Assembly: GCA_046331095.1 (NCBI GenBank)
Contig: JAXLRM010000004.1
Coordinates: forward strand, 992,001 to 1,056,000
DNA length: 64,000 nt
Reading direction: 5' to 3'
Source: JAIBAC01 sp046331095
Lineage (GTDB): Bacteria; Actinomycetota; Acidimicrobiia; UBA2766
Positions 17,185 to 24,988 of this stretch are shown here, piece by piece (within the stretch, counting starts at the first letter, position 1; the number at the start of each line of letters is the position of its first letter). A program made the position numbers and the translations under genes. The notes below the pieces were generated by a model, which had not been told where the DNA came from, searched no databases, and was given only the letters and a program-made list of their open reading frames with translations.

Positions 17185-18426
17185 GTGCGTGCCATGTTCG
17201 ACTTCGACAGGAGCGAGTGGCGTGTGCTCGCGCCGCTCACGCTCGCGGGGTTCTTCGAGAGCTACGACAACACGCTGCTTGCGGTGGCGGTACCCACGAT
17301 CGCTCTCGGGCTCGGCGTCTCGGTGGAAGCTCTCGGTGGCGGCATCGCGGTCGTCCGTCTCGGTGCGCTGGCTGCGTACCCGTTCCTGCGTCTCGCCGAC
17401 AACTGGGGGCGACGCAAGATCCTGCTGCTCTCCCTGCTGTTGTTCACGATCCTCACCGGGGCGACCGCTCTTGCCTGGAGTCTGGTGGCCTTCGTCACGT
17501 TCCAGGTCGGCGCACGGTGCTTCCTGCAGGTCGAGGGGGCGCTCGCGAGCATCGTGATCGCCGAGGAGGTGCGGCCCGACCGGCGCGGCGCCGCGCTGTC
17601 GATGCTCGGGATGATCGCGGGCACGAGCGGCGCAGCCGTGCTCGCCCTGCAACTCGTGGCGCATGCGGTGGGCGACTGGGGCTGGCGCTTGTTCTACGCC
17701 TTCGCGCTGGTTCCCCTCGCGATCGTGGCGTGGTTGCGACGCAACTTCGAGGAGACGCGGGCGTTCAAGATGGCCGCGGAGTCCGAACGTGTCCAGCACG
17801 GTCTGATCCCCCACGTCGACGCGGAACACCGCCGGCTCCTCCTGCGCGCCGCCGTGCTCGCGGCGGGTTTCGGTCTCGCGAGCACACCGGGCTTCGTCTG
17901 GGCAGGCAATCTGGCGGAGAACGACTACGGCTGGAGCGGCCTCTACGTCGCGATCCTCTTCAGTGCCGGGATCTTCGGCTTCGTGGGTTTCCTCCTCGGG
18001 GGCAGGCTGTCCGATGTCGTCGGCAGACGCAGCGTGACCGTGGCAGCGATGGTGCTGCAAGGGGCCGGGTGGGTCCTCGTCTTCAGCGAGGTGCGTTCGC
18101 TGTTCGCGCCCGGCTACTACCTCGCGCTCATGGGTTTGAGCGCGTTCCAGACCGTCTCGTACGCGTACCTCGCGGAGCTGTTCCCGACGGAGGTACGTGC
18201 GTCGCTCGCCTCGTTCGCGATCACCCTCCAGATCGCGACGGGCTCGCTCGGTCTCGTCCTCGTCAGTGCCTTCTCCCGGACGGTGGGCCCGTACCGAGTC
18301 ATGCTCGCCCTTGCCGCCGTGGAGGTCGTCGCCGCGGTGGCGGTTCTGGGTTTGCCCGAGACCGCCGGTGCGGACGTCGTCGGCGCGGGTGGCCCGGCCG
18401 AGACAGCCGGCGACCTCGATAGGTGA
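17185..18426 (+). CDS. MFS transporter
   Basis: 413 residues with about 12 hydrophobic segments. The conserved cytoplasmic loop between TM2 and TM3 reads LADNWGRRKILLL, and its pseudo-repeat after TM8 reads GGRLSDVVGRRSV. The first helix has the FFESYDNTLLAVAVP sequence typical of the sugar-porter/metabolite-H+ symporter group. YAYLAELFPTEVRAS, with its P-E-x-R-A motif, supports that group. Substrate is unknown. GTG 17185 follows a GGGAGG Shine-Dalgarno by about 18 bp; ATG 17194 is an alternative. Confidence 0.9.
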   Translation: MRAMFDFDRSEWRVLAPLTLAGFFESYDNTLLAVAVPTIALGLGVSVEALGGGIAVVRLGALAAYPFLRLADNWGRRKILLLSLLLFTILTGATALAWSLVAFVTFQVGARCFLQVEGALASIVIAEEVRPDRRGAALSMLGMIAGTSGAAVLALQLVAHAVGDWGWRLFYAFALVPLAIVAWLRRNFEETRAFKMAAESERVQHGLIPHVDAEHRRLLLRAAVLAAGFGLASTPGFVWAGNLAENDYGWSGLYVAILFSAGIFGFVGFLLGGRLSDVVGRRSVTVAAMVLQGAGWVLVFSEVRSLFAPGYYLALMGLSAFQTVSYAYLAELFPTEVRASLASFAITLQIATGSLGLVLVSAFSRTVGPYRVMLALAAVEVVAAVAVLGLPETAGADVVGAGGPAETAGDLDR

Positions 18427-18476
18427 ACACGCCTTTCCGTTAGTGTGGCGGCGTCTCAGGCGACATCGGGGGACGC

Positions 18477-19292
18477 ATGCCCGCCTTCACACTGCGCAGC
18501 GGCGAGAACGACGCGCTCGACGACTTCGAACGGCGCAGCTACACCTTCGACGCCAAGGCGCGTGACGTCTACGTGAAGGGCCGGGGTCCTGGCGTCGTCG
18601 TCGTACACGAGGTCCCGGGGATCACACCCGAGGTCGCCGACTTCGCCCGCCGCGTCGCGGACCGCGGGATGACGGCGGCGATGCCGCACCTCTTCGGCGA
18701 ACCCGGGCGTGGCCTCTCGGTGCCGTACGCGTTGTCGTCGCTGGCGTGGACGTGCATCGCGCGCGAGTTCACGACGCTGGCCACCGGGGCGACGAGCCAC
18801 GTGACCACCTGGCTGCGCGGCCTCGCGCGCAGCCTTCACGCGGAGTGCGGCGGGCCCGGGGTCGGCGCGGTCGGCATGTGCATGACCGGCGGCTTCGCGC
18901 TTGCGATGATGGTCGACGACACGGTCGTCGCTCCCGTCCTGAGCCAGCCTTCGCTGCCGCTGGCACTGCGTGGATCTCAACGCGCGGCTGTCGGTGTCAG
19001 CGACGCGGACATGGAGAGCGTGAAGGAACGTACCCGCGAGGGTGCATGCGTGCTCGGTCTCCGGTTCACCCACGACCGCTTGGTGCCGGGGGAGCGCTTC
19101 GAGCGCCTCCGCCGGGAGCTCGGCGATTCGTTCCTGGCGGTCGAGATCGACTCGGGTCCCGGCAACCCCGATGGGATCCCACGGATCGCGCACTCGGTCC
19201 TCACCAACGACCTCGTGGACGAGCCCGGTCATCCGACGCGTGCGGCCTTGGATCAGGTCCTCGACTTCTTCGCCGAGCGACTCGAGGTGTGA
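18477..19292 (+). CDS. dienelactone hydrolase family protein
   Basis: 271 residues. The nucleophile is the Cys in VGMCMTGGFAL (near residue 139), matching the G-x-C-x-G-G elbow of dienelactone hydrolases. HEVPGITPEV is the oxyanion-side motif and RFTHDRLVP carries the acid. The closing His is probably in RIAHSVLT. Known enzymes open dienelactones in chloroaromatic breakdown, but many act on other esters; no aromatic-degradation genes lie nearby. ATG 18477 is preceded by GGGGGA. Confidence 0.9.
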   Translation: MPAFTLRSGENDALDDFERRSYTFDAKARDVYVKGRGPGVVVVHEVPGITPEVADFARRVADRGMTAAMPHLFGEPGRGLSVPYALSSLAWTCIAREFTTLATGATSHVTTWLRGLARSLHAECGGPGVGAVGMCMTGGFALAMMVDDTVVAPVLSQPSLPLALRGSQRAAVGVSDADMESVKERTREGACVLGLRFTHDRLVPGERFERLRRELGDSFLAVEIDSGPGNPDGIPRIAHSVLTNDLVDEPGHPTRAALDQVLDFFAERLEV

Positions 19293-19305
19293 CGCCGGCT
19301 GCGTC

Positions 19306-19716
19306 TCAGCCGGGGCCGGATTGCGCCGCGACGAGATCGGTCCGCACGTGCTCGAACTCCGCGGCCAGGGACGCCATCACGCCGCTCAGGGTCCCGAGCT
19401 CGCGTGCACGCCCTGCCGTCTCGATGGTGCGACACATCTCGGCGAACCTCGTGGCGCCCATGTTGGCTGCCGCGGACTTCATGGTGTGGGCCGTCTTGAA
19501 CACCGCATCGTCGTCCTCTGCGTCGAGGGCGACCTCGAGGCTGTCCAGGTAGGTCCGAGTCGAGCTCACGAAGTCGTCGACGAGCTCGGCGAAGAACTCC
19601 GCGTCGCCCAGCTCCAGGAGGGACGCGATCACCTGGGCGTCGAGGCTGTCACCCACGGCCGCGTCCGTTCGGGCGACTGCCGTGGCTGCTGTTTCGTCTC
19701 GGGGGTCGGTCCACAT
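19306..19716 (-). CDS. Hpt (histidine phosphotransfer) domain protein
   Basis: 136 residues. The four-helix Hpt core spans about residues 30-120, and the phospho-accepting His is in KTAHTMKSAAANMGATRF. ELVDDFVSSTRTYLDSL upstream and CRTIETAGR downstream match the family. It relays phosphate between a hybrid kinase and a response regulator in multistep phosphorelays. No kinase or receiver gene is adjacent, so its partners are elsewhere. Confidence 0.93.
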   Translation of the reverse strand: MWTDPRDETAATAVARTDAAVGDSLDAQVIASLLELGDAEFFAELVDDFVSSTRTYLDSLEVALDAEDDDAVFKTAHTMKSAAANMGATRFAEMCRTIETAGRARELGTLSGVMASLAAEFEHVRTDLVAAQSGPG

Positions 19717-19831
19717 GGCCCCGTCTCCGGCGTGTTGGGGTGTCAGCGATCGTCATCGGCCGGATCCGGTTCGGACTTGCGCGATTCCTGCGTAGCATGC
19801 CCTCGTTGCCGTCGTTCCGGAGGAGGTCGGA

Positions 19832-20407
19832 GTGTACGGAGGGTGGCGAGATTCTGCCGTGCGCGTCGGGGATGTCGCCGGCGTCTCGGTGTGGACCGTT
19901 GCGGGCGACATCGCTGCCCTGGACGTGGACGTCGTGGTGAACGCCGCGAACGACCGCGGTTGGATGGGGTCGGGAGTCGCGGGTGCGATCAAACGCGGCG
20001 GTGGCGCGGTCGTCGAGGACGAGGCGATGGCCACCGCGCCGCGGCGGCCGGGCACCGCGTGGACGACGAGTGCAGGCACGCTCGCCGCGGGACACGTCGT
20101 GCACGCGGCGGCGATGGGCCAGGACGCCAGGACCGATGCCGGTCTCATCGAGGCGGCCACGCGTGCCGCCGTCGCATGCGTTCGCGAGTTGGGCGCCGAG
20201 ACGGTCGCGTTCCCCGCACTGGGGACAGGGGTGGGGGGCTTCCCGTTGGTGGAGGCCGCCGAAGTGATGGCACGCGCGGTCGCCGGCGAGTTGTCCGAGG
20301 CAGCGGCGTCGATCACCGACATCGTGTTCGCGATCTGCGACCCTGCCGCGGCGCGCAGCTTCGGGTCAGCCGTACGCGTGGCGCTCTCGCCGGCAAGGGC
20401 GAACTGA
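19832..20407 (+). CDS. macro domain protein
   Basis: 191 residues. The macro-domain signature is complete: VDVVVNAANDRGWMGSGVAGAIKRGGG (ADP-ribose binding), GHVVHAAAMGQDA, and FPALGTGVGGFP for the phosphate loop. Known family roles are binding or hydrolysis of ADP-ribose and its protein or nucleic acid esters. It starts at GTG 19832 after a GGAGGAGG Shine-Dalgarno. Its TGA is at 20405-20407 and the A of that stop is the first base of the downstream peptidase ATG, so the two are coupled. Confidence 0.93.
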   Translation: MYGGWRDSAVRVGDVAGVSVWTVAGDIAALDVDVVVNAANDRGWMGSGVAGAIKRGGGAVVEDEAMATAPRRPGTAWTTSAGTLAAGHVVHAAAMGQDARTDAGLIEAATRAAVACVRELGAETVAFPALGTGVGGFPLVEAAEVMARAVAGELSEAAASITDIVFAICDPAAARSFGSAVRVALSPARAN

Positions 20408-22221
20408 TGCTCCTGGGACCGGTTCCGGTCGAGGTGATCGTCGGCTACCGCCAGAGCGGGGGCCCGCGGCTCTCGCCCGACGGTACTGCGATCGCCTGGC
20501 TCGAGGGCTATCGGGGCCGCGCGGACATCATCGTGCACCCCCTCGACGGCAGTCCCGCGGCGACGGTCACGACCGAGCCGACGATCGCTCCGAACGTCTC
20601 CCACGCGGGTGGGTGCTTCGCGTGGACGCCGGACTCGCGGCGCATCGTGTTCACCGCAGGTGGCGGAGATCTGTGCACCGTCGATCGCGACGGCGGACCG
20701 ACACTGACCCTGGTGGCCGATGCCGGCGCCGCGGCGCCCCGATGTGGTGGCGGGGTGACCGCGTTCGTGCGGACCACCCCGACCGGCCAGGACGTCGGCG
20801 TGGTCGACCTCGACGGGACCACATGGCCCGAGCGGCTCTCGCGCGGTGCCGACTTCTGCTTCGACCCCGACGTCGCCCCCGACGGCACGGTGGCTTGGCA
20901 CGAGTGGGACGTGCCGAACATGCCGTGGGACGGCGGCCGTATCGTGGTCTCGCGTGCGGGCAACGACAAGCCCGTTGTGATCGACGGCGACGACGACGTC
21001 TCGTTCGGGGAGCCGCGCTTCTCGCCCGACGCACACCGTCTCGCGTACCTCTGCGACCGCAACGGTTGGCGCAACATCTGGGTCTGCGACCTCGCCACCG
21101 GTGAGCGGCGCGTGGCTGTCGCGGAGGACGCCGACTGTGGGCCACCCGCATGGGGTCCCGGCAACTGCAGCTACGCGTGGTCGCCCGACGGCACCCAGGT
21201 GGCGTACCTGCCAATCCGGGACGCGGCCACGACGCTCGCTGTGGCCGACCTCACGTCGGGCAAGACCCGCGTCGTCGACGACGCTCAGGGCACGTACTCG
21301 CACGTGACATGGGCCGGCAACTACATCTGCGCCCTCTACAGCGACCCGGGTACGCCACCCGAGGTGCGGCTCGTGGATCCCGGCAGCGGCGCGCGGTCTG
21401 TCTACTCGCGTGTCGGCGTGGGCGGGTTGCCCCCCCTGGGCGACGCGAAGCACGTGACGTGGAGGGGCGACGACCGTCAGGACGTCCACGGCATCCTCGT
21501 GCGCCCGCCCGGAGCGAGCGGGGCGACGCCGCTGCTCGTGTGGCCCCACGGGGGCCCGACCGATCAGTCGCGCTTCGCGTTCAACCCGCGGTTGCACTGG
21601 GCGACCTCGCGGGGTTGGTCGGTCCTGTTCGTCAATCACCGCGGTTCGACCGGTTACGGGCGGGCATACACGCAGGCGCTGCGCGGATGGTGGGGTGAGG
21701 TCGACTGCGACGACGTCGCCGCCGGCGTGAGGCACCTCCTGCGTGCCGGCCTCGCCGAGGAGGGTCGCGTGGCGATCATGGGCGGGTCGGCGGGCGGCTA
21801 CGTCGTGCTCCAGTCCCTCATACGTCACGGGGACCTGTACGCCGCGGGCGTCGACCTGTACGGCGTCGCCGACCTGACCAAGCTCGCCGAGACGACGTGG
21901 CGATTCGAGGCTCACTACACCGACGCCCTCGTCGGTCCGTTGCCGGACCGGGCATCGGTTTACCTGGATCGATCGCCCGTCCACCACGCCGACAGGATCA
22001 CGGCGCCGCTGTTGATACTCCAAGGCGGGCGCGACGAGTCCGTGCCCCCCGAACAGTCCGCCGCGATCGCGATGGCGGCACGCGCGGCGGGGGCCGTCGT
22101 CGAACACCATGTCTACCCCGACGAGGGTCACGGCTGGTCTGCCCCCGAGGTCGTCGCCGACGAGCTCGCCAGGATCGAGTTGTTCCTGCGGCGCCACGTG
22201 CTCGGGCGGGCGCTGCCGTAA
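20407..22221 (+). CDS. S9 family prolyl oligopeptidase-type serine peptidase
   Basis: 604 residues. Residues about 15-340 read as a TolB-like beta-propeller with repeated SPDG blocks (LSPDGTAIAWLEG, FSPDAHRLAYLCD, WSPDGTQVAYLP). The C-terminal about 240 residues are the alpha/beta-hydrolase peptidase domain: nucleophile Ser in GGSAGGYVVL, acid in GGRDESVPPEQS and His in DEGHGW. No signal peptide is seen, so it is cytoplasmic, cleaving short peptides after proline or other residues (acylaminoacyl-peptidase type is also possible). Its ATG overlaps the macro-domain stop by one base. Confidence 0.93.
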   Translation: MLLGPVPVEVIVGYRQSGGPRLSPDGTAIAWLEGYRGRADIIVHPLDGSPAATVTTEPTIAPNVSHAGGCFAWTPDSRRIVFTAGGGDLCTVDRDGGPTLTLVADAGAAAPRCGGGVTAFVRTTPTGQDVGVVDLDGTTWPERLSRGADFCFDPDVAPDGTVAWHEWDVPNMPWDGGRIVVSRAGNDKPVVIDGDDDVSFGEPRFSPDAHRLAYLCDRNGWRNIWVCDLATGERRVAVAEDADCGPPAWGPGNCSYAWSPDGTQVAYLPIRDAATTLAVADLTSGKTRVVDDAQGTYSHVTWAGNYICALYSDPGTPPEVRLVDPGSGARSVYSRVGVGGLPPLGDAKHVTWRGDDRQDVHGILVRPPGASGATPLLVWPHGGPTDQSRFAFNPRLHWATSRGWSVLFVNHRGSTGYGRAYTQALRGWWGEVDCDDVAAGVRHLLRAGLAEEGRVAIMGGSAGGYVVLQSLIRHGDLYAAGVDLYGVADLTKLAETTWRFEAHYTDALVGPLPDRASVYLDRSPVHHADRITAPLLILQGGRDESVPPEQSAAIAMAARAAGAVVEHHVYPDEGHGWSAPEVVADELARIELFLRRHVLGRALP

Positions 22222-22226
22222 ATGCG

Positions 22227-22255
22227 TTGACACGTGTGTCCGGGGCTGCGACACT
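22227..22255 (+). promoter_or_regulatory. putative sigma-70-type promoter for the WhiB leader transcript
   Basis: TTGACA at 22227-22232, a 17-nt spacer and GACACT at 22250-22255. It starts six bases after the S9 peptidase stop, and the AT-rich stretch TAAAT (22219-22223) lies just upstream of the -35 box. WhiB7-activated promoters in mycobacteria carry an A/T-rich element at that place. The predicted start near 22262 would give a leader of about 350 nt before the WhiB start. Confidence 0.55.
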
Positions 22256-22355
22256 CGCGGGCGGCCGTGGGCAGCCCGCGGCCGGCCAGCTCGCCGGCAA
22301 GCGCCGGAAACAGCCGCCGGAACGGTCGCCGGCAACAGTCGGAGGATGCACGCAA

Positions 22356-22508
22356 GTGCTGTGGTACGGATTCGCGAACGAGGCGCATGTAGGGCATCGT
22401 CCCTGCGCGTCCTCGCGTGCGTATCGTGGCCTCGCCGTCGTGAACTGCCTCGACGTCGTCATTCCGGCCAAGTTCACGATGCTCGAGTGGGGGAGCGCCG
22501 ACGGCTGA
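22356..22508 (+). CDS. upstream ORF (leader peptide) of WhiB attenuator
   Basis: GTG 22356 to TGA 22506-22508, 50 codons, with GGAGG at 22341-22345. By eye about 85 percent of codons end in G or C, as in real genes here; the overlapping ATG 22346 frame was not scored. The final codons GCC GAC GGC TGA overlap the antiterminator arm. The peptide (LWYGFANEAHVGH at its start) has no recognised domain. The arrangement is what a regulatory uORF needs: its last codons lie about 30 bases before the terminator stem. Peptide sequence is not conserved in known WhiB7/WblC uORFs, so homology is not expected. Confidence 0.6.
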   Translation: MLWYGFANEAHVGHRPCASSRAYRGLAVVNCLDVVIPAKFTMLEWGSADG

Positions 22509-22545
22509 GCTGAGACCACCCAGGGTTCACGCGAAGGCCGTCGGC
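22497..22545 (+). promoter_or_regulatory. antiterminator pairing between end of uORF and terminator 5' arm
   Basis: Bases 22497-22505 (GCCGACGGC) are a perfect 9-bp reverse complement of 22537-22545 (GCCGTCGGC), the 5' arm of the terminator. The first segment is inside the last codons and stop of the uORF. A ribosome at the uORF stop would cover it and allow the terminator; a ribosome stalled or absent would leave it free to block the terminator. Confidence 0.65.
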
Positions 22546-22567
22546 ACCAGCCGGCGGCTTTTTCTTT
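22537..22567 (+). terminator. intrinsic terminator (attenuator) upstream of WhiB
   Basis: Arms GCCGTCGGC (22537-22545) and GCCGGCGGC (22550-22558) form nine pairs with one G-U over an ACCA loop. The T-rich tract TTTTTCTTT follows at 22559-22567. It is the only obvious T-rich intrinsic terminator in the window and lies 47 bp before the WhiB ATG, so it must be read through for the gene to be expressed. Confidence 0.85.
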
Positions 22568-22614
22568 GTCCGGTTCCGATGCCGGATGCAGTGATCGAGA
22601 AAGGGAGAGTGCAC

Positions 22615-22932
22615 ATGACCAGCACGATCGACGACGTCAACGGGGGCCTCGTGGGGCAGGTCCACTCCGAGGAGTTCCGGGCCCAGGCGCGGTGCGCCGA
22701 CCCGAGTGGTCAGCTCACCGACCTGTTCTTCTGCGAGGACATACCCGAGATCCGCCGCGCGAAGGCGATCTGTCGGGGCTGCGAGGTGCGCATCCTGTGT
22801 CTGCAGGGCGCACTCGAGCGGCGCGAACCCTGTGGAGTCTGGGGTGGCGAGCTCTTCGTGAACGGCAAGGTGCTCGCCGTCAAACGGCCTCGGGGCAGAC
22901 CCCCCAAGACCGGAGAGCAACTCACCGCGTAG
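22615..22932 (+). CDS. whiB7: WhiB-family transcriptional regulator, WhiB7/WblC-like
   Basis: 105 residues from ATG 22615. The four cluster-binding cysteines are C27, C53, C56 and C62 (C-x2-C-x5-C for the last three). The helical turn GVWGGE is at 74-79. Residues 91-98, RPRGRPPK, form an AT-hook. An AT-hook after GVWGG, plus a leader with uORF and terminator, is diagnostic of WhiB7/WblC, the Fe-S regulator of intrinsic antibiotic resistance that binds the sigma factor region 4. An extra C40 and C73 are present. A GGGAGA Shine-Dalgarno precedes the ATG. Assignment to the WhiB7 branch is from motif and context. Confidence 0.85.
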   Translation: MTSTIDDVNGGLVGQVHSEEFRAQARCADPSGQLTDLFFCEDIPEIRRAKAICRGCEVRILCLQGALERREPCGVWGGELFVNGKVLAVKRPRGRPPKTGEQLTA

Positions 22933-23008
22933 TGATGTCCGACCAGACCCGCGGGTCGCGGCTTGCCCACGAGGGCCCGCGGCTCGTGCCGGTGGTCGGG
23001 GCCGCGTC

Positions 23009-23049
23009 GACGCGAGGACGTGATCGGGCGCATGACGTCCTCTCGCGTC
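23009..23049. terminator. long hairpin between convergent WhiB and sigma factor genes
   Basis: GACGCGAGGACGT at 23009-23021 pairs with ACGTCCT plus CTCGCGTC at 23035-23049, giving 13 base pairs with a two-base bulge. It stands in the 147-bp gap between convergent stops. There is no T tract on either side, so it may be a bidirectional, possibly Rho-assisted, transcription end. Confidence 0.5.
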
Positions 23050-23079
23050 CTCGCGTCGGGGGTTCGCAGAGGAACTGCC

Positions 23080-24027
23080 TCAGGCCGGGGTGGTCTCGAG
23101 GGCGCGTCGAGGACGCGAGGGGTGGCGCAATTTCGACATCGCCTTCGCCTCGATCTGGCGCACGCGCTCGCGGGTGATGCCGAAGCGCCGGCCGACCTCG
23201 TCGAGGGTGCAGGGCTCGGTGTCGCCGAGGCCGAAGCGGAGCTGCACGACGATGCGCTCGCGTTCGGTGAGGTCCGAGAGCACGGTGAGGATCTCCTGGC
23301 GGCGCACCTCGGTGTATGCCATCTCGAATGCGTTGGGCGCGTCGCGGTCGGCGAGGAAGTCCTCCAGCTTGGCATCGTCGCCACCGAGGGGGATGTGCAG
23401 GGAAACCGGATCCGGAGCCACACCGAGGGCATCTCGCGCACGTTCGACGCTGAGGCCTGCCTCGTCCGCGACCTCCTCGACGGTCGGGGCGCGCCCGTTG
23501 TCGCGCTCGAGCGTAGCGGCGGCGCGCCGCACCTGGGTCATCGTCTCCATCATGTGGACGGGTACGCGGATCGTCCTGCCGGTGTCGGCGATCGCGCGAC
23601 TGATCGCCTGACGTATCCACCACGTGGCGTAGGTGGAGAACTTGAAGCCACGGCGCCAGTCGTATTTCTCGACGGCGCGCATGAGCCCCAGGTTCCCCTC
23701 TTGGATGAGGTCGAGCAGCGGTAGCCCCGAGCTCGAGAAGCGCTTCGCGATCGAGACCACGAGGCGAAGGTTGGCCTCGATGAACCGGCGCCGGGCTGCT
23801 TCGCCTTCGGCGATCCTCGCCTCGAGGAGTGGGCGTGCGGTCGGCTTCGCGTCGGCGACGGCAGCGGCGGCTTCGCGGCCGCGCTCGAGTGTCTGTGCCA
23901 AGGAGATCTCGTCCTCGGCCGAGAGGAGCGGGTGCAGGCCGATCTCCTGCAGGTACTTGTCCAGGAGGGCATCCTGGCCCCACATGACTCCCCGGCTCGC
24001 GCTCGTCTGCGTGCCCGACGTCGCCAC
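23080..24027 (-). CDS. sigma-70 family RNA polymerase sigma factor (group 1/2)
   Basis: 315 residues from GTG 24027, with GGGGAGG upstream. Regions 1.2 (DKYLQEIGLHPLLSAEDEI), 2 (ANLRLVVSIAKRFSSSGLPL, DLIQEGNLGLMRAVEKYDW, FSTYATWWIRQAISRAI), 3 and 4 (LTERERIVVQLRFGL then ITRERVRQIEAKAMSKLRHP) are complete. There is no long N-terminal extension or non-conserved region, so it fits a group 2 (SigB/HrdB-like) or short primary sigma. The -10 recognition Trp-Trp pair and the HTH are intact. It converges on the WhiB7-like gene, whose product would be expected to bind region 4 of a primary sigma. Confidence 0.93.
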   Translation of the reverse strand: MATSGTQTSASRGVMWGQDALLDKYLQEIGLHPLLSAEDEISLAQTLERGREAAAAVADAKPTARPLLEARIAEGEAARRRFIEANLRLVVSIAKRFSSSGLPLLDLIQEGNLGLMRAVEKYDWRRGFKFSTYATWWIRQAISRAIADTGRTIRVPVHMMETMTQVRRAAATLERDNGRAPTVEEVADEAGLSVERARDALGVAPDPVSLHIPLGGDDAKLEDFLADRDAPNAFEMAYTEVRRQEILTVLSDLTERERIVVQLRFGLGDTEPCTLDEVGRRFGITRERVRQIEAKAMSKLRHPSRPRRALETTPA

Positions 24028-24168
24028 CGCAGCCTCCCCAAGGTGCGTCGCGTACGCTTGCAGGCCTGTCGTGATGCGTTCGTGCGATGGCCCGCGGCGA
24101 GCCTAGGCCAGTCTCGTGCACTTGTGAAGCACGCTTGCACTGGGGGCGGCGCGCCTACCCTGCAGCCG

Positions 24169-24657
24169 ATGCCGGATCCCCTGATCATCGTGTCCGCCTG
24201 TCTTGTCGGCGTCGAATGCACCTACGAGGGCGGTTGCGAGACGCGTCCGGATCTGCTCGGAGCCCTCGCCGGGTGCGCAATCCTGCCGGTTTGCCCCGAG
24301 GTCGAGGGTGGGCTCGGGGTGCCGCGGCCGCGGGCGGAGGTGGAGGGGGGCGACGGCACTGCGGTGCTCGACGGCGGCGCCGCGGTGCGGACCGCTGCCG
24401 GAACCGACGTCACCGGCGCGTACCTGCGAGGAGCTCACGCAGCCCTCGATCTCGCGCGAGCCGCTGACGTGCGGGTGGCGGTGCTCAAGTCGCGTAGCCC
24501 GTCGTGCGGCTCCCGTGGCATCAACGACGGCACGCACACGCGGACGCTGCGCCCCGAAGGCGTCGGCGTCACGGCCGCTCTGCTGGCCCGCAACGGCATC
24601 CGTGTCGTCGGCGAGGACTGCGACCCCGACGCCGTCCGTGTCCTTGCGGCCAGGTAA
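24169..24657 (+). CDS. DUF523 family protein
   Basis: 162 residues, full family length. DUF523 motifs are intact: VSACLVGVECTYEGG at the N-terminus, LPVCPEVEGGLGVPRPRAEVEGG, LKSRSPSCGSRGINDGTHTRTL and a closing VVGEDCD. The invariant Cys and Asp/Glu positions suggest metal or thiol chemistry. Biochemical function is unknown in the family. It lies between the sigma factor (divergent) and the tRNA gene that hosts the integrated element. Confidence 0.9.
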   Translation: MPDPLIIVSACLVGVECTYEGGCETRPDLLGALAGCAILPVCPEVEGGLGVPRPRAEVEGGDGTAVLDGGAAVRTAAGTDVTGAYLRGAHAALDLARAADVRVAVLKSRSPSCGSRGINDGTHTRTLRPEGVGVTAALLARNGIRVVGEDCDPDAVRVLAAR

Positions 24658-24839
24658 CCTAGTGCCGTGGCCGGGAACCTTGGGAGTGTCTCCACGAGGA
24701 CTCGGTGTCTCAGGCAAGGCGCGTCGACGAGGCGGAGCGGGGCTCCGGTGAGGAGGCGGAACGCAGCATGAGAAGGCGAGGACCGGGGAAACGCCGCAAA
24801 CGTTTCCTGTCACGGCACCAGCCGGCCCCGCACCCACGA

Positions 24840-24913
24840 GCTCGGGTGGCGCAGTCCGGCAGCGCAACGGCCTTACAAGCCGTAGGTCACAGGTTCGAAT
24901 CCTGTCCCGAGCA
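24840..24913 (+). tRNA. tRNA-Val (anticodon TAC)
   Basis: Acceptor GCTCGGG pairs with CCCGAGC at 24906-24912, with discriminator A. The D arm (GCGC/GCGC), anticodon arm ACGGC/GCCGT around loop CTTACAA and T arm ACAGG/CCTGT around TTCGAAT all fold. Anticodon TAC reads GUA and other valine codons. No CCA is encoded. The gene is complete, and its 3' half is repeated at 34500-34528 as the other end of the integrated element. Confidence 0.95.
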
Positions 24914-24928
24914 CACGAAACCGCAGGT
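24888..24928 (+). repeat. left attachment repeat (attL) in tRNA-Val
   Basis: 41 bp shared with 34500-34540. It covers the T arm and 3' acceptor strand of the tRNA gene plus 15 bp beyond it. Identity runs through 24916, then a G/C difference at 24917, then eleven identical bases. The tRNA on this side is intact because the element supplies the same 3' end. Confidence 0.9.
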
Positions 24929-24958
24929 CAGAGGCTATGCGAATCGCGAAATCGGCCC

Positions 24959-24984
24959 GATTGATACCCGATTGATACCCGCAG
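24959..24984 (+). repeat. integrase arm-type repeats, left end
   Basis: Two adjacent copies of GATTGATACCC (24959-24969 and the following unit to 24980) ending in CCCGCAG. The same TGATACCCGATT unit repeats at the other end of the element (34368-34408), including one inverted copy. Repeats beside the integrase stop codon and near both attachment sites are typical arm-type binding sites of tyrosine integrases. A 16-bp exact repeat (24920-24935 and 34444-34459) is also shared by the two ends. Confidence 0.65.
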
Positions 24985-24988
24985 ATTC

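Noticed and set aside
22346..22513. Alternative uORF from ATG 22346
   Set aside because: GGAGG ends exactly before this ATG, leaving no spacing, and its codons look Arg-rich and less G/C-biased at third positions by eye than the frame from GTG 22356. Not scored in detail, so it remains a weak alternative.
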